The notes under the pieces were generated by a model. The model had not been told where the DNA came from. It made no database searches and saw nothing but the letters and a program-made list of their open reading frames with translations. The position numbers were made by a program, and so were the translations under genes. This document shows, piece after piece, positions 1-11,371 of a stretch of DNA of 64,000 nt. Numbering within the stretch: the stretch's first letter is position 1; each line of letters opens with the position of its first letter. The stretch covers positions 186,001 to 250,000 of the forward strand of contig CBFFRQ010000078.1 in assembly GCA_965644315.1 (NCBI GenBank), in the 5' to 3' direction. The DNA comes from Caecitellus pseudoparvulus. Its lineage: Eukaryota; Bigyra: Bicosoecida.

Positions 1-1174
1 CGCCCCGTGCGCCGGCATCCGCCACACGCGTGTCTGCCAGCTGCTTCACGCCAGCATACACCACTTCCAGGGTGGCCAGGTTCTGGTAGTACTCCTCCTC
101 GGCGGCATCTGCGTCAGCCTCCTCTGCCAACTTGGCTGCTCGCTGGGCGTCGTCGTCAAACTCGCGCTCCCGGAAGATGCCCTGGTCGTAGCCCACGCTC
201 TGTGCACGGGTGAGGGTGTAGTACTCCACCATTTCTGGAGCAACTGTGGGGATGGCATCCTCTGGCTTCATGTAGTTCCACTCGCGCCAGTCGGCAAGGT
301 ACTCCTCATACTCAAGCTCGGCAGTGGACTTGATGCTCTGCTCAAAGTGCCGGGAGGCCACCTGCCCGTACGTCAACGCCTGGGTGCGCAGGAACGCCAT
401 TTCATCAATGGACAAGTCTCGCAGGTGTGCCGCAGGCGTGCCCGTCCACAGCTGGCCAGGGGGGATGATGGTCCCTTCCGGCACCACAGCGCCGCCGTCC
501 ACGAAGGCATCCTTCCCCACCTTCACGCCAGGGCCCAGCTTGGCACCCATGCCAATCATAGCTCCATCCTCGATACTGGCTGAGACGATGTGCGCACCGG
601 GAGCTGCGGCAGCGGGGAGAGGGGACGGGCGCAGTGCAGGCCAGGCGCCAGCGGCATTTCCGCACTGTACCCTGCTCACCGATGACAACATCGTCCCCGA
701 TGACGGTCATAGGGTGGCCTTTCGCAGCCTCCACGATGGCATTGTCCTGAATGCTCACGTTGCGACCAATCTTCACGCTGTTCTTGTCACCTGCAGACAG
801 CAGCGAGGCACAGTGCAAGCTTGGTCATGAACTCAATCCCGCACTCCAACTCACCTCGCACGAGGGCCCCGTAGAACACTGCCGACAGCTCTCCAATCGT
901 CACATCACCGATGACTGAAGCAGACGAAGCCACGAACAGCTGCATGCCGTGCTGCAGCTTGCCGCCCTTCATGGCCACCACGCGAGTGGAGGGCACCACT
1001 GCAGACGGTGGAGGTGGCGGGTGTGGCGCCGGGAAGGCGACTGGGGCTGGCGCAGCTGCACGCACGGCGTTCAACGTAAGCTTCACTGCCCTGGAGTGTC
1101 ACACCCACACTGTCGACCCACTGCCCCACGGCTCGCACCACCGCGCCCATGGCGCGTGTCACCCGCTGTGCCAT
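1..1174 (-). CDS. gamma-carbonic-anhydrase-like protein (3' part beyond window)
   Basis: Gamma-class carbonic anhydrase family, which in plants, algae and many protists forms a matrix-side trimer on mitochondrial complex I. The gene reads leftwards and leaves the window, so its C-terminus is missing. I place exons at 1174-1066, 998-855, 790-680 and 603-1; all junctions are GT-AG and the phases agree. The N-terminus (MAQRVTRAMGAVVRAVGQ) resembles the amphipathic start of plant gamma-CAs. It is followed by left-handed beta-helix repeats such as ASVIGDVTIG, VRGDKNSVKIG, VSIQDNAIVE, MTVIGDDVVIG and DGAMIGMGAKLG. The conserved RGD turn is present, formed across the exon 2/3 junction. By alignment from memory the three zinc-binding histidine positions read Glu, Pro and Val, as in non-catalytic CAL subunits, so a structural role is likely. 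An acidic C-terminal extension continues past the edge. The family is secure; loss of catalysis is an inference. Confidence 0.85.
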
Positions 1175-1659
1175 GGCTGCACTGAAGCGTCAACTCCGGG
1201 CGCAGTCTGCCTCCGCACAGGAAAACAGGACGAGGCTCAAGATGGCATGAGCTCGCAGAGTCCCACTTGCCGAGTGGCTGCCACGTGCTTTTGAGAGGCT
1301 TGCTGATTTGCCCAAGTGGGTGGAGTGCGCCGTGCAAGCATGTTGTCCCCAGGTCCCGCACTTGTGCGCCTCCTGAGACCAGCTGCAAAACAAGACCTCA
1401 GGCACATAATCCCGTCATCCAAGTCGAAGAGGCTGTCGTGTGGCTTACGGCCACCACATCACAGGCCTGCGCGTGCTGCTGGGCTGCGCCAGTGTCAATT
1501 GCTCGTGCGAGCGCACGGTGCCAGTGTGTGCATGCCCAGCTACTGAACCCGTACGGCCCCCAATAAGACTCTTAAAGCACAGCTTCCAGCCCCTCTCCTT
1601 GCCTGCGTGGCCAGGCGAGCGCTTGCAAGTCTGCCGAGTGTCCTGTGGTTGACTCCCTT

Positions 1660-1669
1660 CAATTTCCGC
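1660..1669 (-). promoter_or_regulatory. candidate promoter motif (GCGGAAATTG)
   Basis: Exact copy of the recurring decamer, written CAATTTCCGC on the plus strand. It ends 5 bases before the ATG of the EF-hand/WD40 gene. PrimPol has the same arrangement. Function is inferred only from position and recurrence. Confidence 0.4.
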
Positions 1670-1674
1670 TGCTC

Positions 1675-4600
1675 ATGGACAAGTTTCTCGAGCTGACAGA
1701 AGCACAGTTGGATGGCTTGCGGGATGAATTCGACAAAGCTGATGGTCTGTCTGTGGAGGAGTTCGTCAGCGTCATGCTGAAGCTACTCCCGCAGCAAGAT
1801 GGTCAGCAGCGGCTGGAGCTGGTTCATGAACTATCTGACCTCTTCGCACAAGTGGACATCAACGGCGACGGCAGCATGGAGTTTGAAGAGTTCACCCACT
1901 TCTTCATCTCATCAGGTGCGCCCCCCGGCCAGTGCACGCGCTTCCTCCCCTCTCCGCCACCCTGCTGCTACCCTGTGCTTCCCAGGCATGACACGGAATG
2001 AGTTCAAGCCCCGCCTCAGCTACGCGATGCAGCAGCACTTGCAGTTTGAGCACCGCACGAAGCACCGAATGTGCATTGCTCGACTGAAGTACCTCCCTGC
2101 ACTGCAGAAGATTGCTGCCTTGGAAGCAGGGACTGGGAACGTGGTCTTCTACAATGCTGCCGTGCCGCACCTGGCAGACGGCATGCCCATCGTAGCCTCG
2201 GTGAACGTGAACGAGGCAGGCGAGCACGGCAGCGTTGCACGGGACGTGCTGTACATACCCGAGTACTGCTGCTTGGTAGTGACAGTCACGAGCTTTGCCA
2301 TTCACGTGTACGATGCCACGGGTCTCTTGCCCTCGCGAAAGTACTTCAACCAGCTGGACCACATCCAAGCCGCGAAGCAGGCACAGATCCAAGGCAAGGC
2401 CCTGGGGCAAGGCGGAGACATCCTCGACGACAAGGGAATCCTGCGACTGGACGAGCCGCCCGAAGTGGCAGACTTGATGAGCAGCCTGCGGTGTGCAGTG
2501 CCTCTGCTGCACTCTCAGCACACGTCCACGCCCCAAAGTGAGCTGGCTTGGCACCATTCACAGCGCGAGTTGCTGTCCTGTGGCACCGAGCCATCCATAT
2601 ACAGGTGGAGGTTCAGCATCAAGGTGCATGGATGGAACGGGAAGTCTGTCCACATGACCCCGGGGGGTGTCCTCCAGGCACACACTGACAAGGTCTCGCG
2701 CTTAGTCATGGTTCCGCTGGCAAACCCACTGGAGCGGTACAGCTGCCTCATTGGCACGCAGGGACACAGAAGTGCAGCAGCACCCCCACCTGTCCTCAGG
2801 GGCCTTGACGACGTGCTGGTGTCCGTCGGAGTCGACCACAGGTTCTGCGTCTGGCGCTGGGGTGAGAAGGGCGTCTCTGCAGTCGCGAACAAGCGAGTGC
2901 ACGACAAGGGCATTCAGCACGCGGCCCACATCCCCCAAAGCAACGTCATTTTAACGGGGGGCTTCGACCACTATGTTCAAGCCTGGGACTTGAACCTTGA
3001 AGACGGCTCGCCCGTGTTTCGACTGCCGCATCACGAGGGTGGAGTGCTTGGGCTCCATGCCTTCCCAGGGCGTGAGCAAGCAATCACTGTCGATGCAGCG
3101 GGCATGTTCCGATGGTGGGACTGCACTAACAGTGTGAGCCTGAGCGAGAGCGACCGGCTGCTGCAGATGTTCCAGCCAACCATGTCAGCAGGAAAAACGT
3201 ACCCCGCAAGCGGGCTAGTGTGCGTGCCACAGTTCAGAGATCTGGAGTTGTGGGCGAGAGGGGCCCAGGTTGGGCCCGAGAGCCAGAGATTGGGCCGTTC
3301 TATGGAAGTTCTGGACATTTCAAGCTTCACTGACGAAGAAATCGCTGCGCTGGATGCAAGGGCAGTGAAGCCAACCCGCACAGGAGCTGCCTCGGTGCAA
3401 GCCGCTACACCAGCGCAGCAGGTCACTCTTCGCTCACACAGCGACGCGAGGGACACCTCAGCAGTTGGGTGTGGGTCTGTCATCAGCTGTGGTCCTAGGC
3501 TGAAAGCTTTCGAGCTCATGAGGACGACAGACTCCAGGTCGGACCCTGTTGGTGCGACGTTCAGTGCGGTGACGCGGGAAGTGTATGTGGTCGTGGACGC
3601 CGACCTGAAAGTGTTCGATGCCTTTACAGGCACACCGAAGCGCCTGTACAAGGGGATTCTGGGGGCGAATATCAGCTGCTTCCGCCTGGATGATGGGGGG
3701 CGAAAAATTGTCATGGGGACAGCAACAGGGCGGTGCACTGTGCTGAACGCATACACTGGCTGCATGATCACCAACACGCCAGAACACTCCCATGAAGTCA
3801 GCGTGTGCCTTTCGCTGGCAGAGGACAACATTGTTGTGTCCATGGGGCGGGATGGCACACTGCGAATGTGTGATGAGTTGTTCGAGACGGACGGATCCGA
3901 GCCAGGCCCGGACCATCTCCAGCACCTACCGGGAACGCACCCGAGGGGTCAACCGGGCGACGCGATGGACTACGAAGCACGGGCTGCGAAAATTGTTGCA
4001 CAAGAAGCTGTTCTTGCTGAAGTTGACGCGGTTGACCGAGGGGTAACGGAACTAAACCGGACTGGTTACAGAGCTGGAGCGCAGGATATGGTCCTGCGCC
4101 AAGTGCCGCGAGCCCACGATGGGGACGCAATCTGCGCTGGGACCGCATGCCACAAACAAAGTATCGTGGCATCTGGGGATCCACGAGGGAGGGTGCGTCT
4201 GTGGGACTTTTGCTCAGCTGCCTTCATTGGGGAGGGAGTGGGGCACGCCACAGCAATCACGGGCATGTCAATCCTGCACCCGTACCCTGCCCTGGTGACA
4301 TGCGATGCATCGGGGGCAATTGGCATGTGGGATGTTTCCCCCGTGTCCTCAGCACGTTCCCACCTCTCGGCATTGGTGTGGACCTCAGTGCAACGGCTGC
4401 GTGGGCACAGCAGCTCAGCCTCAGAGGACCGAGAAGCAGAGGGTGCAACTTGTATGACAACTGTGCCAAGCCATGAGAGGGGTACCACTGCAGCCCCTCA
4501 CATCGCCTTGGGGACAGACTCTGGCTGGATTGTTGTGGTGGACTTCTCGAACGTGCTGGCCGCCTCTGGCATGCAACCCCTTGACCCTGCGCGCCTTCCT

Positions 4601-7600
4601 GCAGCCCAAGCCGACTACTCTGCTCACATGCGCCGCACGAGCGCCGGAACAGGAGGGAGACCAGCGCCTGATGTCATGGAGCTCCGCAAGACCGGCGCAT
4701 GGGAAGCAGCGTTACCAGGGGCAGGGCCACGGCAAGCTGGGGATGGCCTTGTGACGGTCAGGTCATGGCAGGTTGTGGACGGCGGTGCCATCCGCTCCGT
4801 ATCCGGTTTTGGGACGACTGACACCCCAATAATTATCTCCACTGATTCACTTGGAGGATTGACTGTTTTTCGGGGCAGTGAAGGGACTACTGGTGAGCCA
4901 GTTGGCGAGATCCTCTGCTACCTGCACACGTCTGCTGCGACCGCCAAGCCGCCTGCTCCAGAAGCATGGAGGTTCCCACTCGATGCACAGCGACAGCATG
5001 AGATGTGCTTGGTTCAGGCTAGGGCACTGCTCGACAGAGTCCTTGTACGCGAGCGTGAGGGTCGGGATTCCGCAACCCCAGCGGACAAGCTGGAGGCTGA
5101 GCCGACAAGGACCCCCTCAGCCAGCTCAGGGGATGAGGTGCCGAAGGATCGCCGAGAGCAAGTCATGGGAGTGAAAGCAAGCGATGACGATTCAACGCGG
5201 CAAGCGGCAGCGGAGGCTTCAGCACCTAGCGCCGAAAGTGGTGCTGGTGTTGTCATCAGCAGCGAACAGCGCAGCGCCCGGTCCTCGGATGCTCCCGGGA
5301 TTGACGGTGCAAGAGCAGCTTTTGTGCAGCAGCTCTTGACGTCTCTGGTCCGGGATGCTAAGGATGTGGAAACGCCAGATGCCTCTGTTTCTGAGAGGCG
5401 CCATCGCACCGACACCCCAAGGGGGTGCAGCGCCGCTTCGTCGTGCTCAGGCTCACGAGAGGATGCAAGAGACGACGCCGCATCAGCTGGGCGGCGCTCG
5501 TCGACGTCAGAGTACTCCAGCATCACGCACATGAACCTCGCATTCATGCAGGGCTCTCCAGAACAAGGATCGCTCGATGGACTCCCGCATGAGCATACCT
5601 CGGCAAGCCCTCAACCCGAGGTCGACCACTTTGCAGGGCGTCGCCGCATTGAGAACGTGCAACAACTCATTCGTGCACGGCAGCAAGCAGATGGGCAGGC
5701 ACACGATCAGCCTTCGTCGAAGCAGCACTTTGATTGCCTGATTGGTCCTCGGATAGGAAGGGTGAACACGACACGAGAGTCGCTTGCTTGCTGCACAAGC
5801 AAGTCTGCTCGGAGAAGAGGCATCCTGGCAGAGCGAGAAACATTTCAAGAGTTCTCTTCGAAGACTTTGCAGTTCCTCTACCCGGCCCTGTCAAAAGAAA
5901 CAGCAAAAGCCGGCTCCGCCCTCACAACACCCTCAACTCGCTCGCAGCGCGCAGCAAGTCTGAACTGGCGCAAGCGCGAAGACTTGCAGCGACTGAGGAG
6001 CCGAACAGACGCCTTCCTTTCAAACGTTCAGCGCCAGAAGCCGTCGCGGCGACCCAGTGGTTTGCTGCATGAGTCAATAGGGGGGACGCCCCCCCAACGC
6101 AGGGTGGACACCGACGGCCGAGAGGCGAAGGAGACGAAACAAGTTGGGCCGGCGAAGCTGCCACACCACGGAATCCTGAGCCGTGCCGCTCATAGTAGTC
6201 GCTCTCCAACACGTCTCAGCCCTCTGAAGAAGAGGTCCAGCTCCAGAGTGACTCCCAGCGCCCCTAAAGACCTCACACCATACAGAGACCTGACGAGCTC
6301 TGAAGCCAGGATCGACGTGCACAGCTTGGCTGCTTCAGAAAGCAGGGTGCCCTCGCTAGCGAGCAGTGAAGGCCCCACAAACCAGAAAGACTGTGGTCCC
6401 CAAGCACGCAGGGTGGGAGGGGCAGAAGGGTACAGTGAAGCATCCTTCAAATCTCTCGGATCTCTCGACGAGAGGGACGCCCTGATCAAGCAAGCATACC
6501 CGCCAAGCCTGGCAGGGGACACAGCAAGCTTGGGCAGGACTGCACCACGCTCAAAGTCGAAGCTTCAGCGACCCACGAGCATGCTCCACGCCTTTTCAGA
6601 CGCAGCTGTGTACCGCAGCGTGGATGACAAGGAGTTGTTCAAGTTCGCTGAGACTGAGGTGGAAGCTGACGCCATGCGCTCCGCATCAGTGCAGGCAAAG
6701 CTACGCATGCAGCTGGAAGAGCAACTTCCAGTGACTGAAGAAGAGAGCCTTACATTGTCCCAAGGGCAGCGAGGAGCACTGCGGAGACGTGCCATGGCAC
6801 ACCTTCCACTTGCAGCTGTGGAGGAAGCAGCACGCAAAGCTCGATCCAGCATCCGGTCAGTTGCAGACATAGTTTTGGCAAGGCACAATGCCATCCGAAA
6901 CATGCAAGAGGCACTTCACCGAGCGCACCACCAAGGAGACACTCTGTCAGGCGGGGCTCAAGACCGGCTTCATGGTCCCAGTCTTGCGAAGAAGCGGCTG
7001 TTCGGACCCTACAGCAAGGGTGAAGTTGATGCCTTCAAGGAAGCGTTCGGGAGCATGGACGCAGACGGCTCCGGCACTGTGAGCTTGCAGGAATTCTTGG
7101 CCAGCCACACCGTCAACAACACCGCGCAAGAGCGCCGCCACTATCAGAGTCTCTTCATGGCTGCCGACACTGACGGCAGTGGGGATCTCAGCCTGGAGGA
7201 GCTCATTCCGATCGTCTTCCCGGCTGCGGCTCGAGACACGAGGGAGGAAATCATAGCATGGGTTCGGTACCGCGCGCCAAGCGACCCCCCACCCCGGCGT
7301 ATGCACCAAACGTTCCCCCCTGAAGTGGTTGAGCAGCTCAAGGCACTCTTCAAACTCCTCGATGTCGACGGCAACGGCTCCATCTCTCTTCTTGAGTTGC
7401 AAGAGGGTCTCGCAGAGGCACGAGAGGTCTATGCCAAGGAGCATAAACGGACGAGCGAAGTTGAAGGGCACACATTGGCCCCCATTCTGGACGACTCGCT
7501 GCGAACCCTCGCCTTGGAAGCTGCCCGAAAAGAGTTGGAGTATGAACAGGCCAAGCAGGCAGCCTTGGGCGCAGCGAAGAAGTATGCGGGCTCCGGGCAA

Positions 7601-8053
7601 GTCCAGCAAGCGGCCGATGAAACACAGAGAACACCAAGGGCAAAGCCCAGTGTGCAGGAAGCTGAACAGCTGACCCCACAGCGCCCACGAATGCGGGTGC
7701 CCCCTGCCGTGGCGCTCCTGAAGGCTGGCGCAGAGGAAAAACAGGACACAGGAAGTGCAGCTTCGGCGAGACACTCACAGCAGCAGCCACCAAAGCACTC
7801 GGTCGCGATGTTGAATCTGATGCCTCAGTTCATGGAGGCACTCAAGCAGCAAGCAGCAGCAGCCTCTCACGTCAGTGTGCCCGAGCCTGAGCAAGCTTCA
7901 CAGGACGAGCACAGTCGTAACCACGCAGCGGGCGAACTGTCCTTATCAGAGTTTGTGCAAATGCTTGGTCCAACCTTCTCGATTACCCACAAGCCTACGG
8001 CAGCACAGAGAAAAGCGGCCGCAATTCTTCGAGAGCTGGAGCAGAGAACATGA
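1675..8053 (+). CDS. EF-hand / WD40 / EF-hand protein (WDR49/WDR64/EFCAB8-like)
   Basis: Very large protein, about 2,100 residues. I start it at ATG 1675 (exon 1675-1915), with one 70-nt intron (1916-1985, GTGCGC...CCCAG, phase preserved) and exon 1986-8053. The N-terminus has an EF-hand-like loop (DINGDGSMEFEEF). A long stretch of WD40-type blades follows, for example SVGVDHRFCVWRW, TGGFDHYVQAWDLN, SMGRDGTLRMCDE, SGDPRGRVRLWDF and TCDASGAIGMWDV. Next is a low-complexity, Ser/Arg-rich, probably disordered region. Near the C-terminus there are canonical EF-hand loops: DADGSGTVSLQEF, DTDGSGDLSLEEL and DVDGNGSISLLEL. EF-hand plus WD40 layouts of this kind occur in WDR49, WDR64 and EFCAB8, a group I associate with ciliated organisms. 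A calcium-regulated scaffold, perhaps ciliary, is an inference. Exact ortholog not assigned. Confidence 0.8.
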
Positions 8054-8235
8054 GCTACAAACGCTTGGAACCAGTCAATAGGTCACCATGAACATGTCAA
8101 TTCACCATGAACCCTCGTGCACAAGCGCAACAGCTCTCTCACGCATCACATACTCTGCGAGTGTCACATGTGTGTGATGGGTGGCGGGGTGGGACGGCGA
8201 GGTGTGTTGGGTGGGCGAGCGTTGGCGAAAAAGAA

Positions 8236-8355
8236 TCAGCAGTACTCGGGATTCCCGTGTAGTCCCCTACCACAGTACTAACCGAGCTCGGCCCAGCTTG
8301 GCTTCCGGGTGCGGAATGGATCCGGGCATATCCTGGGCGATGTGACCGCTGCTGG
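8236..8355 (-). rRNA. 5S: 5S ribosomal RNA, copy 1
   Basis: The minus strand reads as a eukaryotic 5S rRNA: GGTCACATCGCCCAGGATAT near the 5' end, then the internal control region (CCGGAAGCCAAGCTGGGC, GGTTAGTACTGTGGTAGG) and ACGGGAATCCCGAGTACTGC. Helix I closes by pairing CAGCAG near the 5' end with CTGCTG near the 3' end. A run of five T (plus-strand A at 8228-8232) follows as the Pol III terminator. The first base differs from the other copies (C instead of T), which breaks the terminal pair. Confidence 0.92.
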
Positions 8356-8524
8356 GGGTGGGCCACCCGCCACACACCTTGAGGCCGCAGAGCAGACGGC
8401 AGGCCCCCTGCAGTGCAGTGGGCGCCGCACCGGCCCACGTCGCCACACCACACCTCCACCCATGGCCTGGCCCACTGCCTGCCACACCCGCGCATGGTGG
8501 GCCACCCCTGCCGTGACGTGCCGT

Positions 8525-8568
8525 GCCCATGTGGCTGCAGGGTGTTCGGCGTGTGCAGCCACATGGGC
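8525..8568. repeat. perfect 15-bp inverted repeat in the 5S spacer
   Basis: The arms GCCCATGTGGCTGCA and TGCAGCCACATGGGC are exact reverse complements separated by a 14-nt loop. The same element occurs in every complete spacer: 9026-9069, 9529-9572, 10032-10075, 10535-10578 and 11038-11081. The arms are conserved while the loop varies by single bases. It sits about 170 bp upstream of the 5' end of each 5S gene. It could form a hairpin or cruciform, or bind a dimeric protein; no function is known to me. Confidence 0.85.
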
Positions 8569-8738
8569 GCAGGCGGCTGACAGGCGGGCGGGCCACGGCA
8601 GGTGGAGAGTTGAAGTGTAGAATGGTGGTGGAGGTGAGGTGGGAAGGATGCTGTGTGTGCTGGGTGGTGGGTGTGTGGTGGGTGTGGCGGGGTGGGACGG
8701 CGAGGTGTGATGGGTGGGCGAGCGTTGGCGAAAAAGAA

Positions 8739-8858
8739 TCAGCAGTACTCGGGATTCCCGTGTAGTCCCCTACCACAGTACTAACCGAGCTCGGCCCAGC
8801 TTGGCTTCCGGGTGCGGAATGGATCCGGGCATATCCTGGGCGATGTGACCGCTGCTGA
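8739..8858 (-). rRNA. 5S: 5S ribosomal RNA, copy 2
   Basis: Identical by eye to copies 3-7 over 120 nt. Helix I is TCAGCAG/CTGCTGA, and the terminator T5 lies just beyond the 3' end. Confidence 0.93.
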
Positions 8859-9239
8859 GGGCGAGCCGCCCGCCACACACCTTGAGGCCGCAGAGCAGAC
8901 GGCAGGCCCCCTGCAGTGCAGCGGGCGCCGCACCGGCCCACGTCGCCACACCACACCTCCACCCATGGCCTGGCCCACTGCCTGCCACACCCGCATGGTG
9001 GGCCACCCCTGCCGTGACGTGCCGTGCCCATGTGGCTGCAGGGTGTTCGGCGTGTGCAGCCACATGGGCGCAGGCGGCTGACAGGCGGGCGGGCCACGGC
9101 ACGTGGAAAGTTGAAGTGTAGAATGGTGGTGGAGGTGAGGTGGGAAGGATGCTGTGTGTGCTGGGTGGTGGGTGTGTGGTGGGTGTGGCGGGGTGGGACG
9201 GCGAGGTGTGATGGGTGGGCGAGCGGTGGCGAAAAAGAA

Positions 9240-9359
9240 TCAGCAGTACTCGGGATTCCCGTGTAGTCCCCTACCACAGTACTAACCGAGCTCGGCCCAG
9301 CTTGGCTTCCGGGTGCGGAATGGATCCGGGCATATCCTGGGCGATGTGACCGCTGCTGA
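9240..9359 (-). rRNA. 5S: 5S ribosomal RNA, copy 3
   Basis: Same 120-nt sequence as copy 2. The preceding period is 501 bp because the spacer between copies 2 and 3 lacks two bases near 8993. T5 terminator present. Confidence 0.93.
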
Positions 9360-9742
9360 GGGCGAGCCACCCGCCACACACCTTGAGGCCGCAGAGCAGA
9401 CGGCAGGCCCCCAGCAGTGCAGCGGGCGCCGCACCGGCCCACGTCGCCACACCACACCTCCACCCATGGCCTGGCCCACTGCCTGCCACACCCGCGCATG
9501 GTGGGCCACCCCTGCCGTGACGTGCCGTGCCCATGTGGCTGCAGCGTGTTCGGCGTGTGCAGCCACATGGGCGCAGGCGGCTGACAGGCGGGCGGGCCAC
9601 GGCATGTGGAGAGTTGGAGTGTAGAATGGTGGTGGGGGCGAGGTAGGAAGGATGCTGTGTGTGCTGGGTGGTGGGGTGGTGGTGGGTGTGGCGGGGTGGG
9701 GCGTCGAGGTGTGTTGGGTGGGCGAGGGGTGACGAAAAAGAA

Positions 9743-9862
9743 TCAGCAGTACTCGGGATTCCCGTGTAGTCCCCTACCACAGTACTAACCGAGCTCGGCC
9801 CAGCTTGGCTTCCGGGTGCGGAATGGATCCGGGCATATCCTGGGCGATGTGACCGCTGCTGA
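9743..9862 (-). rRNA. 5S: 5S ribosomal RNA, copy 4
   Basis: Same 120-nt sequence as copy 2. The T5 terminator is preserved although the adjacent spacer reads GTGACG instead of GTTGGCG. Confidence 0.93.
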
Positions 9863-10245
9863 GGGCGAGCCACCCGCCACACACCTTGAGGCCGCAGAGC
9901 AGACGGCAGGCCCCCTGCAGTGCAGCGGGCGCCGCACCGGCCCACGTCGCCACACCACACCTCCACCCATGGCCTGGCCCACTGCCTGCCACACCCGCGC
10001 ATGGTGGGCCACCCCTGCCGTGACGTGCCGTGCCCATGTGGCTGCAGGGTGTTCGGCGTGTGCAGCCACATGGGCGCAGGCGGCTGACAGGCGGGCGGGC
10101 CACGGCAGGTGGAGAGTTGAAGTGTAGAATGGTGGTGGAGGTGAGGTGGGAAGGATGCTGTGTGTGCTGGGTGGTGGGTGTGTGGTGGGTGTGGCGGGGT
10201 GGGACGGCGAGGTGTGATGGGTGGGCGAGCGGTGGCGAAAAAGAA

Positions 10246-10365
10246 TCAGCAGTACTCGGGATTCCCGTGTAGTCCCCTACCACAGTACTAACCGAGCTCG
10301 GCCCAGCTTGGCTTCCGGGTGCGGAATGGATCCGGGCATATCCTGGGCGATGTGACCGCTGCTGA
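10246..10365 (-). rRNA. 5S: 5S ribosomal RNA, copy 5
   Basis: Same 120-nt sequence as copy 2, with helix I and T5 terminator intact. Confidence 0.93.
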
Positions 10366-10748
10366 GGGCGAGCCACCCGCCACACACCTTGAGGCCGCAG
10401 AGCAGACAGCAGGCCCCCTGCAGTGCAGTGGGCGCCGCACCGGCCCACGTCGCCACACCACACCTCCACCCATGGCCTGGCCCACTGCCTGCCACACCCG
10501 CGCATGGTGGGCCACCCCTGCCGTGACGTGCCGTGCCCATGTGGCTGCAGCGTGTTCGGCGTGTGCAGCCACATGGGCGCAGGCGGCTGAGAGGCGGGCG
10601 GGCCACGGTACGTGGAGAGTTGGAGTGTAGAATGGTGGTGGAGGTGAGGTGGGAAGGATGCTGTGTGTGCTGGGTGGCGGGATGGTGGTGGGTGTGGCGG
10701 GGTGGGACGGCGATGTGTGGTGGGTGGGCGAGCGTTGGAGAAAAAGAA

Positions 10749-10868
10749 TCAGCAGTACTCGGGATTCCCGTGTAGTCCCCTACCACAGTACTAACCGAGC
10801 TCGGCCCAGCTTGGCTTCCGGGTGCGGAATGGATCCGGGCATATCCTGGGCGATGTGACCGCTGCTGA
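10749..10868 (-). rRNA. 5S: 5S ribosomal RNA, copy 6
   Basis: Same 120-nt sequence as copy 2. The terminator flank reads GGAG before the A5 run, as in copy 7. Confidence 0.93.
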
Positions 10869-11251
10869 GGGCGAGCCACCCGCCACACACCTTGAGGCCG
10901 CAGAGCAGACGGCAGGCCCCCTGCAGTGCAGTGGGCGCCGCACCGGCCCACGTCGCCACACCACACCTCCACCCACGGCCTGGCCCACTGCCTGCCACAC
11001 CCGCGCATGGTGGGCCACCCCTGCCGTGACGTGCCGTGCCCATGTGGCTGCAGCGTGTTCTGCGTGTGCAGCCACATGGGCGCAGGCGGCTGACAGGCGG
11101 GCGGGCCACGGCATGTGGAGAGTTGGAGTGTAGAATGGTGGTGGGGGCGAGGTAGGAAGGATGCTGTGTGTGCTGGGTGGTGGGGTGGTGGTGGGTGTGG
11201 CGGGGTGGGACGGCGATGTGTGGTGGGTGGGCGAGCGTTGGAGAAAAAGAA

Positions 11252-11371
11252 TCAGCAGTACTCGGGATTCCCGTGTAGTCCCCTACCACAGTACTAACCG
11301 AGCTCGGCCCAGCTTGGCTTCCGGGTGCGGAATGGATCCGGGCATATCCTGGGCGATGTGACCGCTGCTGA
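11252..11371 (-). rRNA. 5S: 5S ribosomal RNA, copy 7 (array edge)
   Basis: Complete 120-nt gene. Its upstream spacer is only about 95 bp before unique sequence starts, so it lacks the spacer hairpin found upstream of copies 1-6. It could test whether spacer elements matter for expression. Confidence 0.92.

Noticed and set aside
8267-9568. 433-residue minus-strand reading frame, and several 266-residue frames, with internal repeats
   Set aside because: They lie across the 5S rRNA array and are by-products of a stop-poor 503-bp unit; the underlying conserved element is the 5S gene.
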